Below, piece by piece: positions 51,110 to 58,953 of a stretch of 64,000 nucleotides of DNA. The notes under the pieces are model-generated. The model was not told where the DNA came from and did not search any database. It saw only the letters and a list, made by a program, of their open reading frames with translations. The DNA is taken from contig NZ_LQIK01000030.1 of the NCBI RefSeq assembly GCF_001499855.1, forward strand, positions 288,705-352,704, in the 5' to 3' direction. Every line of letters begins with the position of its first letter. Position 1 is the first letter of the stretch. This stretch comes from Mycobacterium sp. GA-0227b. Lineage in GTDB: Bacteria > Actinomycetota > Actinomycetes > Mycobacteriales > Mycobacteriaceae. Position numbers and translations under genes: made by a program.

Positions 51110-51749
51110 CGTCGCACAGCGCGGTCGAGGCGTGTCGGTCGGCTCCGGAGTGGGGGAGGCGGCCTGGCCGTGCGGCGCTACCGACTTGTCCCCGACGGTG
51201 CCAATCGACGGCGGCAGCCGCGACGAAGCCGACTTCCTCATCCGTACCGATCTCGGCCAACGCCGTGGCAAGCTCATCGAATCCGTTGATCGAGCTTTCG
51301 TAGTCGATTCGGTGTGCCAGGTTCCGAACCCATCGGCGGGCGCGCATTCTCTGGCCGAACGACACCCGACGCACGTCGCAGACCACCAGGACTCGACGTG
51401 CGCCCCGGGTGGCGACTGCCGCGAGCCCCAACTGGCAGCAGTCGCTCTCACACGCGCGCAGACGCCGGCGCGACGGGCGGGAATGGCCATCACCGAACAA
51501 CGATTCGACGGCGTCCGCATCGAGGATGAGGATCGCTGACTCGAGAGGCTCGTCGTCGGCGCCCGTCGCCGCGGCAGACCCGGCAACAGTCCCAGGCCAG
51601 CGCGAAGCCGTCGGCCGTTCGCACGGTGGACGGCCGTGGCGCACCACGATGGCGTGGCTTCGGTATGCCGCAGCAATCGCTTCGGCAACGCCCGGAAGCC
51701 GGCCGTAAATCGTCACCGGCGCATCGCCGGATTCCTGAACCGCCAACAC
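51057..51749 (-). CDS. Hypothetical protein, possible Rossmann-like, convergent with the P450
   Basis: 230 codons from GTG 51749, third-codon positions GC-rich to the end, so it is probably real. The segment GDAPVTIYGRLPGVAEAIAA near the start, SAILILDADAVESLF, RGARRVLVVCDVRRVSFGQR and FDELATALAEIG look like alternating beta-strands and helices. No motif is diagnostic. It follows the ORF at 51778-52251 by 28 bp on the same strand. The C-terminal 18 codons lie antisense to the P450 and may be an artefact if the true stop is earlier. Confidence 0.5.
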   Translation of the reverse strand: MLAVQESGDAPVTIYGRLPGVAEAIAAAYRSHAIVVRHGRPPCERPTASRWPGTVAGSAAATGADDEPLESAILILDADAVESLFGDGHSRPSRRRLRACESDCCQLGLAAVATRGARRVLVVCDVRRVSFGQRMRARRWVRNLAHRIDYESSINGFDELATALAEIGTDEEVGFVAAAAVDWHRRGQVGSAARPGRLPHSGADRHASTALCDVSRAGAGRPGSVPSRPW

Positions 51750-51777
51750 AACCTCACTATTCGTGTGAAGCGCTCAC

Positions 51778-52251
51778 CTAGACGCCGCCGGGCTCGTGAC
51801 TTATTTCTCGCTCGCATTCGGAAACCAGCTGCAACGCAAGCGAAATGGCGTCGCGACGGCCCGCAGCACCGTCTTCGGCGCCCGGGACGGCATCCCGCGA
51901 CAGTCGCGCGGCTATCGTGCTGAGGGCCACACCGGCACGTACGCGTTCCCGGTCTCGCCGACGCCCGCGGGTATGCGACGATTTCGCGAAACTCCCTGAC
52001 GCCAGGGCGATCTCGTCGAGCACACAGATGCGTGCGAATCGAATGCCCGCCGTGTAGCCATTGCGATATGCGGTGCTTCGATCCGTCGGCGGTGACGCAT
52101 CGGCCAGGTCGTCCAGCAGTCGCACCAGCACCCTCGTGCCCGCCGTACCCGAAGGTCTGCCGGTCGTCGTGGACTGCGCCTTCGTCGCCGCCGCGGGCGC
52201 GCCCCGATGCCCCGCCCCCATGTCTGCTTGGTCAACGCTCGTCGCGGTCAT
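51778..52251 (-). CDS. Hypothetical protein, helical, unknown function
   Basis: 157 codons from ATG 52251 (MTATSVDQADMGAGHRGAPA). After a polar N-terminus come helical stretches: RVLVRLLDDLADASPPTDRS, RNGYTAGIRFARICVLDEIA and RDAISLALQLVSECEREISH. No domain recognised. It seems co-transcribed with the downstream gene at 51057-51749. Neither gene has a counterpart I know in the M. tuberculosis order, so the pair looks local. Confidence 0.5.
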   Translation of the reverse strand: MTATSVDQADMGAGHRGAPAAATKAQSTTTGRPSGTAGTRVLVRLLDDLADASPPTDRSTAYRNGYTAGIRFARICVLDEIALASGSFAKSSHTRGRRRDRERVRAGVALSTIAARLSRDAVPGAEDGAAGRRDAISLALQLVSECEREISHEPGGV

Positions 52252-52492
52252 CCGGACGCCAATATCTGATTGTCTTCAAAAGACACTGTGTCATCCTTCG
52301 AATCCCATGAATGGTCGATCTCTCGACCTATAACGTGCCCTTTTCGCCTTTCCGCAATTTCGCGCATGCGCCGTTTCCTCTTCAGCAATTTGTCGAAGAG
52401 GTGCGTGAAATTACGGATCTCGAAAAATGCGAATGTCGCGGTCGGATCGCGAAAACTGCGATCCCGCAGTCGAAGCAGCGCGCTCGGTTTTA
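52252..52492. other. AT-richer stretch without a convincing gene
   Basis: The 241 bp between the unknown minus-strand gene and the small basic protein have visibly lower GC than the rest of the window (runs such as TGTCTTCAAAAGACACTGTG and GAAATTACGGATCTCGAAAA). A 61-codon frame (52311-52496, plus strand) lacks a ribosome site and known relatives. TGTCTTcaaAAGACA (52269-52283) is a near-perfect inverted repeat, a possible operator for the minus-strand pair. I see nothing else. Confidence 0.4.
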
Positions 52493-52618
52493 CTAGCGGC
52501 TTGCCCGCTTGCGGCGCGGAATCGTCTCCTCGGCGGTCTTCTCCCGCTTGGCCGCGCGGCGTTCCTTGAGAGTCATCGACGGCTTTTTGAGTTCCCTACT
52601 TTGAGATTTACCAGCCAC
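52493..52618 (-). CDS. Small basic protein (41 aa), conserved actinobacterial type
   Basis: GTG 52618 behind AAGGAG: MAGKSQSRELKKPSMTLKER followed by RAAKREKTAEETIPRRKRAS and R. About one third of the residues are Lys or Arg, with a central helix (LKERRAAKREKTAEE). The pattern is common among very small actinobacterial proteins thought to contact nucleic acid or the ribosome. The frame, ribosome site and short length support a real gene. The 137 bp after its start, up to the MFS gene, have no other content. Confidence 0.72.
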   Translation of the reverse strand: MAGKSQSRELKKPSMTLKERRAAKREKTAEETIPRRKRASR

Positions 52619-52755
52619 AACTTCTCCTTTCACTGGCGACCGCATCAATGCGCGACCATACCCGAGAAAAAAATAAAGGCCAGTCGCCGTGCAATTGCGT
52701 CGAAAGGAGGACTGGACCGTCGGCCCGGCTGCCGCGAATACAGCCGCGCGTCTTC

Positions 52756-54021
52756 TCAGACGTAGCGGTTGCGGCCCGCCACCATCCCGGCACCGATCTG
52801 GATCACGTAGACGGCCAGTACCAACGCCCACGGCACGGTCCAGCCGCCCGTCGCGTCGTGCAGCAGGCCGAACAGGAAGGGACCGATCCCGGCCAGCAGA
52901 TAGCCGATGCCCTGCGCCATGCCGGACAACCGCGCGGTGTCTGCCGAGTTTCGCGCCCGTAGCGCGATGATGGTCAACGCAAGGGAGAAGGCGCCCAACC
53001 CAATTCCGAACAGGGCACTCCACAACAGGGGAGCGGCGGCGGGTGCGAGCATCAGGCCCAGTACGCCGGTCAGGCCGGTCACGCCCAGGGCGAGGACCCA
53101 CGGTCCCTGACTCGTCGAGCGGGCCGCCAGCGGCGAGCCGAACAGCGCGATCGGCACCCCGATGAGCGACACCAGCCCGCTGAGCAGGCCGGCCCGCGTC
53201 GACGTCAGGCCACTGTCGATCAAAACCTCGGGCAGCCATCCCATCGCGATGTACGCCAGGCAGGCCTGACAACCGAAGAACAACGTCACCATCCAGGCCA
53301 GGCCGCTGCGCATCATGGGGCGTTCTCGTGGTTCGACGGTGGCGCCAACGTCGGTTTTACCGAGATCCCTGCCGCCGAGCAACCAAGCGGCCAACGCCAG
53401 CGCCGCGAGCAACGCCCAGCCACCCAACGCCTGCCGCCAGCCCCCGAGCACCTGCTCGAGCATCGGCGTGACCGCCGCACCCAGCGCGCCGCCGCCTTGA
53501 AGCGCGGCGGTGTAGATACCGGTCATCACGCCGATCTGGGCGGGGAAGGCGTCCTTGATGACCACCGGGATCAACACGTTGATGAGCGCGATGCCAGCCG
53601 TGGCGACCAGCGTTCCGCCGATCACCACGAACGCCCCGTCGAGCGGGCGGACGAGGAGTCCGACAACCAGCGTCGCCATCGCGCCGGCGATTCCGGGCCC
53701 CAACCCGAACCGGCGGGCCAGCGCCGGCGCGGCCAGCCCCGCACCCGCGAAGCACAGCCCGGGCAGCGTCGTCAGCACGCCTGCCCAGGTGGCCGAGGCG
53801 TCCAGCGACGTGCGCATCGGTCCCAGTAACGGCCCGATGCTGGTGATCGCAGGCCGCAGGTTGAGTGCGGTGAGAACGACCGCTACGACGAGCAAGAACC
53901 GTCCGGCCAGCAGCGGGGGCCGGTCTATCGCGTTGGAGTCCGAGGCATCGGCGTCTCGCCTGATCTTGTCGACGGCGTCGCCGAGCCCGGTAGAAGTCAC
54001 ATGTTGTAGAGTCTCATACAT
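52756..54021 (-). CDS. MFS transporter, CynX/NimT family
   Basis: About 421 residues with 12 predicted membrane helices, for example LLVVAVVLTALNLRPAITSI, the region LPGLCFAGAGLAAPALARRF, VVIGGTLVATAGIALINVLI and ALVLAVYVIQIGAGMVAG. The RPAITSIGP and RFG motifs are typical of the CynX (cyanate) / NimT (2-nitroimidazole) group. ATG 54021 lies inside a palindrome, and GTG 54000 eight codons later is an alternative start. It is divergent from a GntR gene that probably controls it. The transported compound is unknown. Confidence 0.87.
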   Translation of the reverse strand: MYETLQHVTSTGLGDAVDKIRRDADASDSNAIDRPPLLAGRFLLVVAVVLTALNLRPAITSIGPLLGPMRTSLDASATWAGVLTTLPGLCFAGAGLAAPALARRFGLGPGIAGAMATLVVGLLVRPLDGAFVVIGGTLVATAGIALINVLIPVVIKDAFPAQIGVMTGIYTAALQGGGALGAAVTPMLEQVLGGWRQALGGWALLAALALAAWLLGGRDLGKTDVGATVEPRERPMMRSGLAWMVTLFFGCQACLAYIAMGWLPEVLIDSGLTSTRAGLLSGLVSLIGVPIALFGSPLAARSTSQGPWVLALGVTGLTGVLGLMLAPAAAPLLWSALFGIGLGAFSLALTIIALRARNSADTARLSGMAQGIGYLLAGIGPFLFGLLHDATGGWTVPWALVLAVYVIQIGAGMVAGRNRYV

Positions 54022-54035
54022 CCGATGATCGGATG
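54019..54035. promoter_or_regulatory. GntR operator candidate between the MFS and GntR genes
   Basis: CATCCGA (54019-54025), TGA, TCGGATG (54029-54035): perfect 7-bp arms around 3 bases, in the 27-bp divergent gap. It overlaps the ATG of the MFS frame and sits 13 bp before the GntR GTG, so one bound dimer could block both genes. Confidence 0.65.
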
Positions 54036-54048
54036 AAATGGAGATTGT

Positions 54049-54735
54049 GTGACGCTCGCTACCACCCGCAGGACCGGCCTGGTGGATCAGGCCATCGAGC
54101 AGCTGCGAGCGTCCGTGGAGTCGGGCGCATGGCCGGTGAACTCCCGCATTCCCACCGAGCCGGAACTCGCGGGGGCGCTCGGCGTGGGCCGCAACACCGT
54201 GCGGGAGGCGGTTCGGGCGTTGGCGCACAGCGGCTTGTTGGAGGTCCGTCAAGGTGACGGCACGTACGTCCGGGCGACCAGTGAGGTATCGGGCGCTCTG
54301 CGCCGACTCTGCGGAACCGAGCTGCGGGAAGTGCTGCAGGTGAGGCGCTGTCTTGAAGTGGAGGGGGCGCGGCTGGCCGCCCGGGCCCGAACCTCCGCCG
54401 ACGTCGACGACTTACGAGCACTGCTGAAACGTCGGGACGAGATTTCCCCGTCCGACGAGCCCGAGGCCTTCGCCCGGGCGGACACCGAGTTCCACGTCGC
54501 CGTGGTGCGCAGTTCCCACAATGTCGTGTTGATCGAGCTGTATCGCGGGCTCACCGAGGTGGTCATGGCCAGTGTCGCGACCGCAGCCGACGAACCGGCC
54601 ACGGCCGTGATCGATCACGGCCGCCTGGTCGAGGCGATCGCGGCGGGCGACGTCGAATCCGCCGGGCTCGAAGCCGGCGGGTTCATCGACGAGATCTTGA
54701 GCGAGTTCCGGCTGTCGGACGAGGCGTCGACGTAG
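54049..54735 (+). CDS. GntR/FadR-family transcriptional regulator
   Basis: 228 residues from GTG 54049 with GGAGA upstream. The winged helix is LVDQAIEQLRASVESGAWPV, NSRIPTEPELAGALGVGRNT, VREAVRALAHSGLLEVRQGDGTYV, a textbook GntR HTH. The FCD (FadR C-terminal) effector domain follows: VLQVRRCLEVEGARLAAR, then DTEFHVAVVRSSHN with the metal-binding Asp and His, and a final HGRLVEAIAAGD with a further His. The effector is likely a carboxylate bound with a metal. It is divergent from the MFS transporter, its likely target. Confidence 0.92.
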   Translation: MTLATTRRTGLVDQAIEQLRASVESGAWPVNSRIPTEPELAGALGVGRNTVREAVRALAHSGLLEVRQGDGTYVRATSEVSGALRRLCGTELREVLQVRRCLEVEGARLAARARTSADVDDLRALLKRRDEISPSDEPEAFARADTEFHVAVVRSSHNVVLIELYRGLTEVVMASVATAADEPATAVIDHGRLVEAIAAGDVESAGLEAGGFIDEILSEFRLSDEAST

Positions 54736-54740
54736 TCGAG

Positions 54741-55121
54741 CTACACCCGCGTCAGCAGCACGGCCTGTTCGAAGGGCAATCGGGCGAAGATGGCCCGCCA
54801 CAACCCCGTCACCGACGGCGCCGCCTCGGCTTTGGGCATCACGCGGGGCTCGCGCAGCTCGAGGGTCTTGCCGTAGCGCTTCATCCGGGCGCCGCCGGCG
54901 GCGGTGACATTCTTCAGCCAGTCGCGGTCGGGTCCGTACGTGAGCAGGATGGCCACGCCATGCTCCGTGGGAAAGACCGTCAACGGGGTGCGATACGGCT
55001 TGCCCGATTTGCGGCCGACGTGCAAGAGGATGCCGAACGTCGGCGCCCAGCCGGCCCACAGCCGCTGGATCGGATTGGTCACATGCCGGTTGAATCGGGC
55101 CAGCCATTGCGGCAGCTGCAT
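54741..55121 (-). CDS. Deazaflavin-dependent nitroreductase family (DUF385) protein 1
   Basis: 126 residues from ATG 55121. FNRHVTNPIQRLWAGWAPTF, ILLHVGRKSGKPYRTPLTVF, VAILLTYGPDRDWLKNV and ELREPRV match the FDOR-B/Ddn family that binds coenzyme F420 and reduces quinones or nitroimidazoles. The GRKSGKPYRTPL block is the characteristic F420 contact. It is divergent from a second member with 21 bp between the starts. It corresponds to Rv0523c in the mycobacterial order, from memory. Confidence 0.85.
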   Translation of the reverse strand: MQLPQWLARFNRHVTNPIQRLWAGWAPTFGILLHVGRKSGKPYRTPLTVFPTEHGVAILLTYGPDRDWLKNVTAAGGARMKRYGKTLELREPRVMPKAEAAPSVTGLWRAIFARLPFEQAVLLTRV

Positions 55122-55142
55122 ACGGACATCAAACTCGACGCC

Positions 55143-55526
55143 ATGGCCTACCTCAAGCCTCCGTGGTTCGTGCGCAAGATCTTCAACAAGATCGCGATGG
55201 CGACCGGAGTCGGCAACAGCCAGACACTCACGGTGACCAAGCGCGTCAGCAAGCAGCCGCAACAGATCCCGGTCGTGGTCCCCGAGGTCGACGGCGTCAA
55301 GTATCTGGTGTCCAGCCGCGGCGAGGCCGAGTGGGTGAAGAACGTCCGCGCCGACCCCCACGTCAAGCTCGGCGACGTGACGTATGTGGCCACGGAGGTG
55401 CCGGTGGACAAGCGGGGACCGATCATCGCCGCCTACCGGCCGCTGGCCGGCAAGGTCGTCGAGGCCTACTGGAAGCAGCTGCCGTCCGATGCCGATCACC
55501 CCACGTTCGCGCTCACTCCCGGTTGA
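55143..55526 (+). CDS. Deazaflavin-dependent nitroreductase family (DUF385) protein 2
   Basis: 127 residues from ATG 55143. KPPWFVRKIFNKIAMATGVG, TLTVTKRVSKQPQQIPVVVP, KYLVSSRGEAEWVKNVRADP and KLGDVTYVATEVPVD follow the same FDOR-B split barrel, but the GRxSGxxRxxP F420 block is replaced by KRVSKQPQQIPV. It is therefore a divergent member whose cofactor is uncertain. The two divergent copies probably arose by duplication. hemL follows 52 bp later. Confidence 0.82.
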   Translation: MAYLKPPWFVRKIFNKIAMATGVGNSQTLTVTKRVSKQPQQIPVVVPEVDGVKYLVSSRGEAEWVKNVRADPHVKLGDVTYVATEVPVDKRGPIIAAYRPLAGKVVEAYWKQLPSDADHPTFALTPG

Positions 55527-55578
55527 GCCACTACACCCTGTAGTTGACGGTTTCGCACCTGCTGGGACACTGGTGGCC

Positions 55579-56883
55579 ATGTCGAGCACCGACGTCTCCG
55601 CGAAGCTCTTCGCCGACGCGTGCGCGCTCATCCCCGGCGGCGTCAACTCCCCGGTGCGGGCGTTCACCGCGGTCGGCGGCACCCCGCGGTTCATCACCTC
55701 GGCCAACGGCTGCTGGCTGACCGACGCCGACGGCAACCGCTACGTCGACCTGGTCTGCTCGTGGGGGCCGATGATCCTCGGCCATGCGCATCCGGACGTG
55801 GTCGCGGCGGTGCAGCGAGTGGTGTCCGACGGCTTGTCGTTCGGCGCCCCCACCCCCTCGGAGTCGGAACTGGCCGCCGAGATCATCGGCCGGGTCGCAC
55901 CGGTCGAACGGCTGCGGCTGGTGAACTCCGGCACCGAGTCCACGATGAGCGCGATCCGGTTGGCCCGCGGCTACACGGGCCGGGCCAAGATCGTGAAGTT
56001 CTCCGGCTGCTACCACGGCCACAGCGACGCGCTGTTGGCCGACGCGGGCTCCGGCGTCGCCACGCTCGGGCTGCCGTCGTCGCCGGGGGTGACGGGCGCC
56101 GCGGCCGCCGACACGATCGTGCTGCCGTACAACAACGTCGCGGCGGTGGAGGAGATCTTCGCCCGCTTCGGCGACGAGATCGCCTGCGTGATCACCGAGG
56201 CCAGCCCCGGCAACATGGGCACCGTCCCGCCGCTGCCCGGCTTCAACGCCGCGCTGCGCCGGATCACCGCCGAACATGGCGCCCTGCTGATCGTCGACGA
56301 GGTCATGACGGGGTTCCGGGTCAGCCGGTCGGGCTGGTACGGCGTCGATCCGGTCGACGCCGACCTGTTCACCTTCGGCAAGGTGATGAGCGGCGGATTG
56401 CCGGCGGCCGCGTTCGGGGGCCGAGCCGAGGTGATGGACCGGTTGGCTCCGCTGGGGCCGGTCTATCAGGCGGGCACGCTGTCGGGAAACCCGGTCGCGA
56501 TGGCGGCGGGTCTGGCCACGTTGCGCGCCGCGGACGACGCCACCTACGCCCAACTCGACGCCAACGCCGACCGCCTGACCGAGCTGCTGAGCGGGGCGTT
56601 GACCGAAGCCGGCGTGGCGCACCGGATTCCCCGCGCCGGCAACATGTTCAGCGTCTTCTTCACCGACGAGGCGGTGACCGACTTCGCATCGGCGCGGGCC
56701 TCCGAGACGTGGCGCTTCCCGGCGTTCTTCCACGCGCTGCTCGACGCCGGCGTGTACCCGCCGCCGAGTGCCTTCGAGACTTGGTTCGTCTCAACGGCTT
56801 TGGACGACGACGCGTTCGACCGGATCGCCGCAGCCCTGCCCGAAGCCGCGCGCGCCGCGGCGGAAGCCGAGAGACCGGCATGA
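55579..56883 (+). CDS. hemL: Glutamate-1-semialdehyde 2,1-aminomutase
   Basis: 434 residues from ATG 55579. IPGGVNSPVRAF and the SWGPMILGHAHP segment are specific to GSAM, FSGCYHGHSDALLADAGSG is the central motif, LLIVDEVMTGFR precedes the PLP site and FTFGKVMSGGLPAAAFGG contains the PLP-binding Lys. It makes 5-aminolevulinate from the product of HemA. It is followed by an operon of a phosphatase and the cytochrome c maturation genes, overlapping the first by ATGA. Confidence 0.96.
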   Translation: MSSTDVSAKLFADACALIPGGVNSPVRAFTAVGGTPRFITSANGCWLTDADGNRYVDLVCSWGPMILGHAHPDVVAAVQRVVSDGLSFGAPTPSESELAAEIIGRVAPVERLRLVNSGTESTMSAIRLARGYTGRAKIVKFSGCYHGHSDALLADAGSGVATLGLPSSPGVTGAAAADTIVLPYNNVAAVEEIFARFGDEIACVITEASPGNMGTVPPLPGFNAALRRITAEHGALLIVDEVMTGFRVSRSGWYGVDPVDADLFTFGKVMSGGLPAAAFGGRAEVMDRLAPLGPVYQAGTLSGNPVAMAAGLATLRAADDATYAQLDANADRLTELLSGALTEAGVAHRIPRAGNMFSVFFTDEAVTDFASARASETWRFPAFFHALLDAGVYPPPSAFETWFVSTALDDDAFDRIAAALPEAARAAAEAERPA

Positions 56884-57500
56884 CGAGGCCCGAGGACGTG
56901 AAGACCGTGGTGCACGTGATGCGGCACGGCGAGGTGCACAACCCCGACAAGATCCTGTACGGCCGCCTGCCGGACTATCACCTCTCCGAGCGGGGCCGGG
57001 CGCAGGCGCAGGCGGTCGCGGACTGGCTGTCGTCGCGCGACATCGTCTATGTGGTGGCCTCGCCGTTGGAGCGGGCACAGGAGACCGCGGGTCCCATCGC
57101 GGCGGGCCTGGGGCTGTCGGTCGACACCGACGACGCGTTGATCGAGTCGATGAACATCTTCCAGGGACAACGGGTTTCGCCGGGCGACGGTGCGCTGCGC
57201 GACCCCCGCAACTGGTGGCATCTGCGCAACCCGCGCACACCCTCCTGGGGCGAGCCGTATCACGAGATCGCCGCGCGGATGACCGCCGCGGTGCATCGGG
57301 CCAGGGCCAAGGCGGCGGGCCACGAGGCGGTGTGCGTAAGCCACCAACTGCCCGTCGAGACGTTGCGCCGGTCGATGACCGGCCATGCACTGCACCACTT
57401 TCCGACCCGACGGCTGTGCAACCTGGCTTCGCTCACCTCGTTCTACTTTCACGGCGACACCTACGTCGGCTGGAGCTACGCGGAGTTGGCCGGGCAGTGA
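56880..57500 (+). CDS. Histidine phosphatase superfamily protein (phosphoglycerate-mutase-like, Rv0525-like)
   Basis: 206 residues from ATG 56880. VHVMRHGEVHNPDKILYGRL holds the RHG active-site His, ASPLERAQETA the second Arg block and AVCVSHQLPVETLRR the second catalytic His. The branch is the phosphatase type, with no clear mutase residues. Gene order hemL, this gene, thioredoxin, ccdA, resB, ccsB is conserved in mycobacteria, but its substrate is unknown. GTGA overlap with the next gene. Confidence 0.9.
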   Translation: MTRPEDVKTVVHVMRHGEVHNPDKILYGRLPDYHLSERGRAQAQAVADWLSSRDIVYVVASPLERAQETAGPIAAGLGLSVDTDDALIESMNIFQGQRVSPGDGALRDPRNWWHLRNPRTPSWGEPYHEIAARMTAAVHRARAKAAGHEAVCVSHQLPVETLRRSMTGHALHHFPTRRLCNLASLTSFYFHGDTYVGWSYAELAGQ

Positions 57501-58114
57501 AGCTGCGGTTGCTTCTGGCGTGCGCGGCGATCGTCGCGCTCGCCGGCTGCTCCACCGGCGGCGACGCGGTCGCGCAGGGCGGCACCTTCGAGTTCGTCGC
57601 GCCCGGCGGGCAGACCGACATCTTCTACGACCCGCCGCAGGACCGCGGCCGGCCCGGCCCGCTGAGCGGTCCCGACCTGATGGACCCGGCCAAAACCATC
57701 TCCCTCGACGACTTCGCGGGCAAGGTCGTGGTGCTCAACGTGTGGGGACAGTGGTGCGGACCGTGCCGTACCGAAATCACCCAGCTGCAGCAGGTTTACG
57801 ACAAGACACGTCACCTCGGTGTGGCATTCGTCGGCATCGACGTCCGCGACAGCAACCGTCAGGCCGCGGTGGACTTCATCGTCGACCGGAAGATCACCTT
57901 CCCCTCGATCTACGACCCCGCGATGCGGACCATGATCGCGTTCGGCGGCCGGTACCCGACGACGGTCATCCCGTCGACTGTGGTGCTCGACCGGGAGCAC
58001 CGGGTCGCCGCGGTGTTCCTGCGCGAACTTCTCGCCGAGGATCTGCAGCCGGTGGTCGAACGCCTTGCACGCGAAAAGGGCGGGGCGGCGGAGCGCAAAG
58101 AGGCCGGCACATGA
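57497..58114 (+). CDS. TlpA-like thioredoxin lipoprotein (Rv0526-like)
   Basis: 205 residues from GTG 57497. The lipoprotein signal peptide LRLLLACAAIVALAGC ends in a lipobox (LAGC), so the protein is anchored outside the membrane. The thioredoxin domain has VLNVWGQWCGPCRTEI with the CGPC redox motif, and VIPSTVVLDREHRV with the cis-Pro. It is expected to keep apocytochrome c cysteines reduced with electrons from CcdA. Overlaps ccdA by 4 bp. Confidence 0.92.
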   Translation: MKLRLLLACAAIVALAGCSTGGDAVAQGGTFEFVAPGGQTDIFYDPPQDRGRPGPLSGPDLMDPAKTISLDDFAGKVVVLNVWGQWCGPCRTEITQLQQVYDKTRHLGVAFVGIDVRDSNRQAAVDFIVDRKITFPSIYDPAMRTMIAFGGRYPTTVIPSTVVLDREHRVAAVFLRELLAEDLQPVVERLAREKGGAAERKEAGT

Positions 58115-58953
58115 GCCTCGAGGGGGTCGACCAGTTGATCGCGGGCGGCCCAGTGCTGCTGGCGCTTCTGGTCAGCGCGCTGGCCGGGCTGGTGTCGTTC
58201 GCCTCGCCGTGCGTGGTGCCGCTGGTGCCGGGCTATCTGTCGTATCTGGCCGCGGTGGTGGGGGTTTCCGACGATGCGCCCGATGCGCCCGGCGATTTGT
58301 GGAGTGTTAGCGGCGGTGAGCGCCGTTCCCGCTCCACAAATCGCACTGCTGCTGCGGCGAAGGCGACGCGGCTGCGGGTGGCGGGTGCGGCCGCGTTGTT
58401 CGTCGCCGGTTTCACGGTCGTCTTCGTTCTGGGCACCGTCGCGGTCCTCGGGATGACCACGTCACTGATCACCAATCAGCTTCTGCTGCAGCGCATCGGC
58501 GGCGTGGTGACCATCGTGATGGGGCTGGTGTTCGTCGGGTTCATCCCCGTCCTGCAGCGCGAGGCGCGGTTCACCCCGCGGCAGATCTCCACGCTCGGCG
58601 GCGCCCCGCTGCTGGGCGCGGTGTTCGCGCTCGGGTGGACGCCGTGCCTCGGCCCGACGCTGACCGGGGTGATCGCGGTGGCCTCGGCGACCGACGGGAG
58701 CAATGTCGCCCGCGGCGTCGCGCTCGTCATCGCCTACTGTTTGGGCCTGGGAATACCGTTCGTGCTGTTGGCATTCGGGTCGGCGCGCGCCGTGCAGGGG
58801 CTGGCGTGGCTGAGACGGCACACCCGGACTATCCAGATCGCCGGTGGGGTGCTGCTGATCCTGGTCGGTGCCGCGCTGGTGACCGGCGTGTGGAACGACT
58901 TCGTGTCCTGGGTGCGCGACGCGTTCGTGTCCGACGTGACGTTGCCGATATGA
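58111..58953 (+). CDS. ccdA: Cytochrome c biogenesis transmembrane protein CcdA
   Basis: 280 residues with six membrane helices. SFASPCVVPLVPGYLSYLAAV and LGAVFALGWTPCLGPTLTGV each carry the conserved redox Cys of the CcdA/DsbD family (PC and PCLGP). The loop after the first helix (GDLWSVSGGERRSRSTNRTA) is longer than usual and is encoded by a palindromic element (58292-58344). CcdA passes electrons from cytosolic thioredoxin to the TlpA-like lipoprotein. Confidence 0.92.
   Translation: MSLEGVDQLIAGGPVLLALLVSALAGLVSFASPCVVPLVPGYLSYLAAVVGVSDDAPDAPGDLWSVSGGERRSRSTNRTAAAAKATRLRVAGAAALFVAGFTVVFVLGTVAVLGMTTSLITNQLLLQRIGGVVTIVMGLVFVGFIPVLQREARFTPRQISTLGGAPLLGAVFALGWTPCLGPTLTGVIAVASATDGSNVARGVALVIAYCLGLGIPFVLLAFGSARAVQGLAWLRRHTRTIQIAGGVLLILVGAALVTGVWNDFVSWVRDAFVSDVTLPI
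58292..58344. repeat. Palindromic element inserted in ccdA
   Basis: GCGATTTGTGGAG (58292-58304) and CTCCACAAATCGC (58332-58344) are perfect 13-bp inverted repeats. A shorter imperfect stem (AGCGGCG with CGCCGTT) lies between. The element is read through in frame as a cytoplasmic loop. It is unrelated to the element in resB. Confidence 0.85.

Noticed and set aside
52311..52496. 61-codon plus-strand frame in the AT-richer stretch
   Set aside because: No ribosome site, no recognisable domain and it runs into the small basic gene on the other strand.
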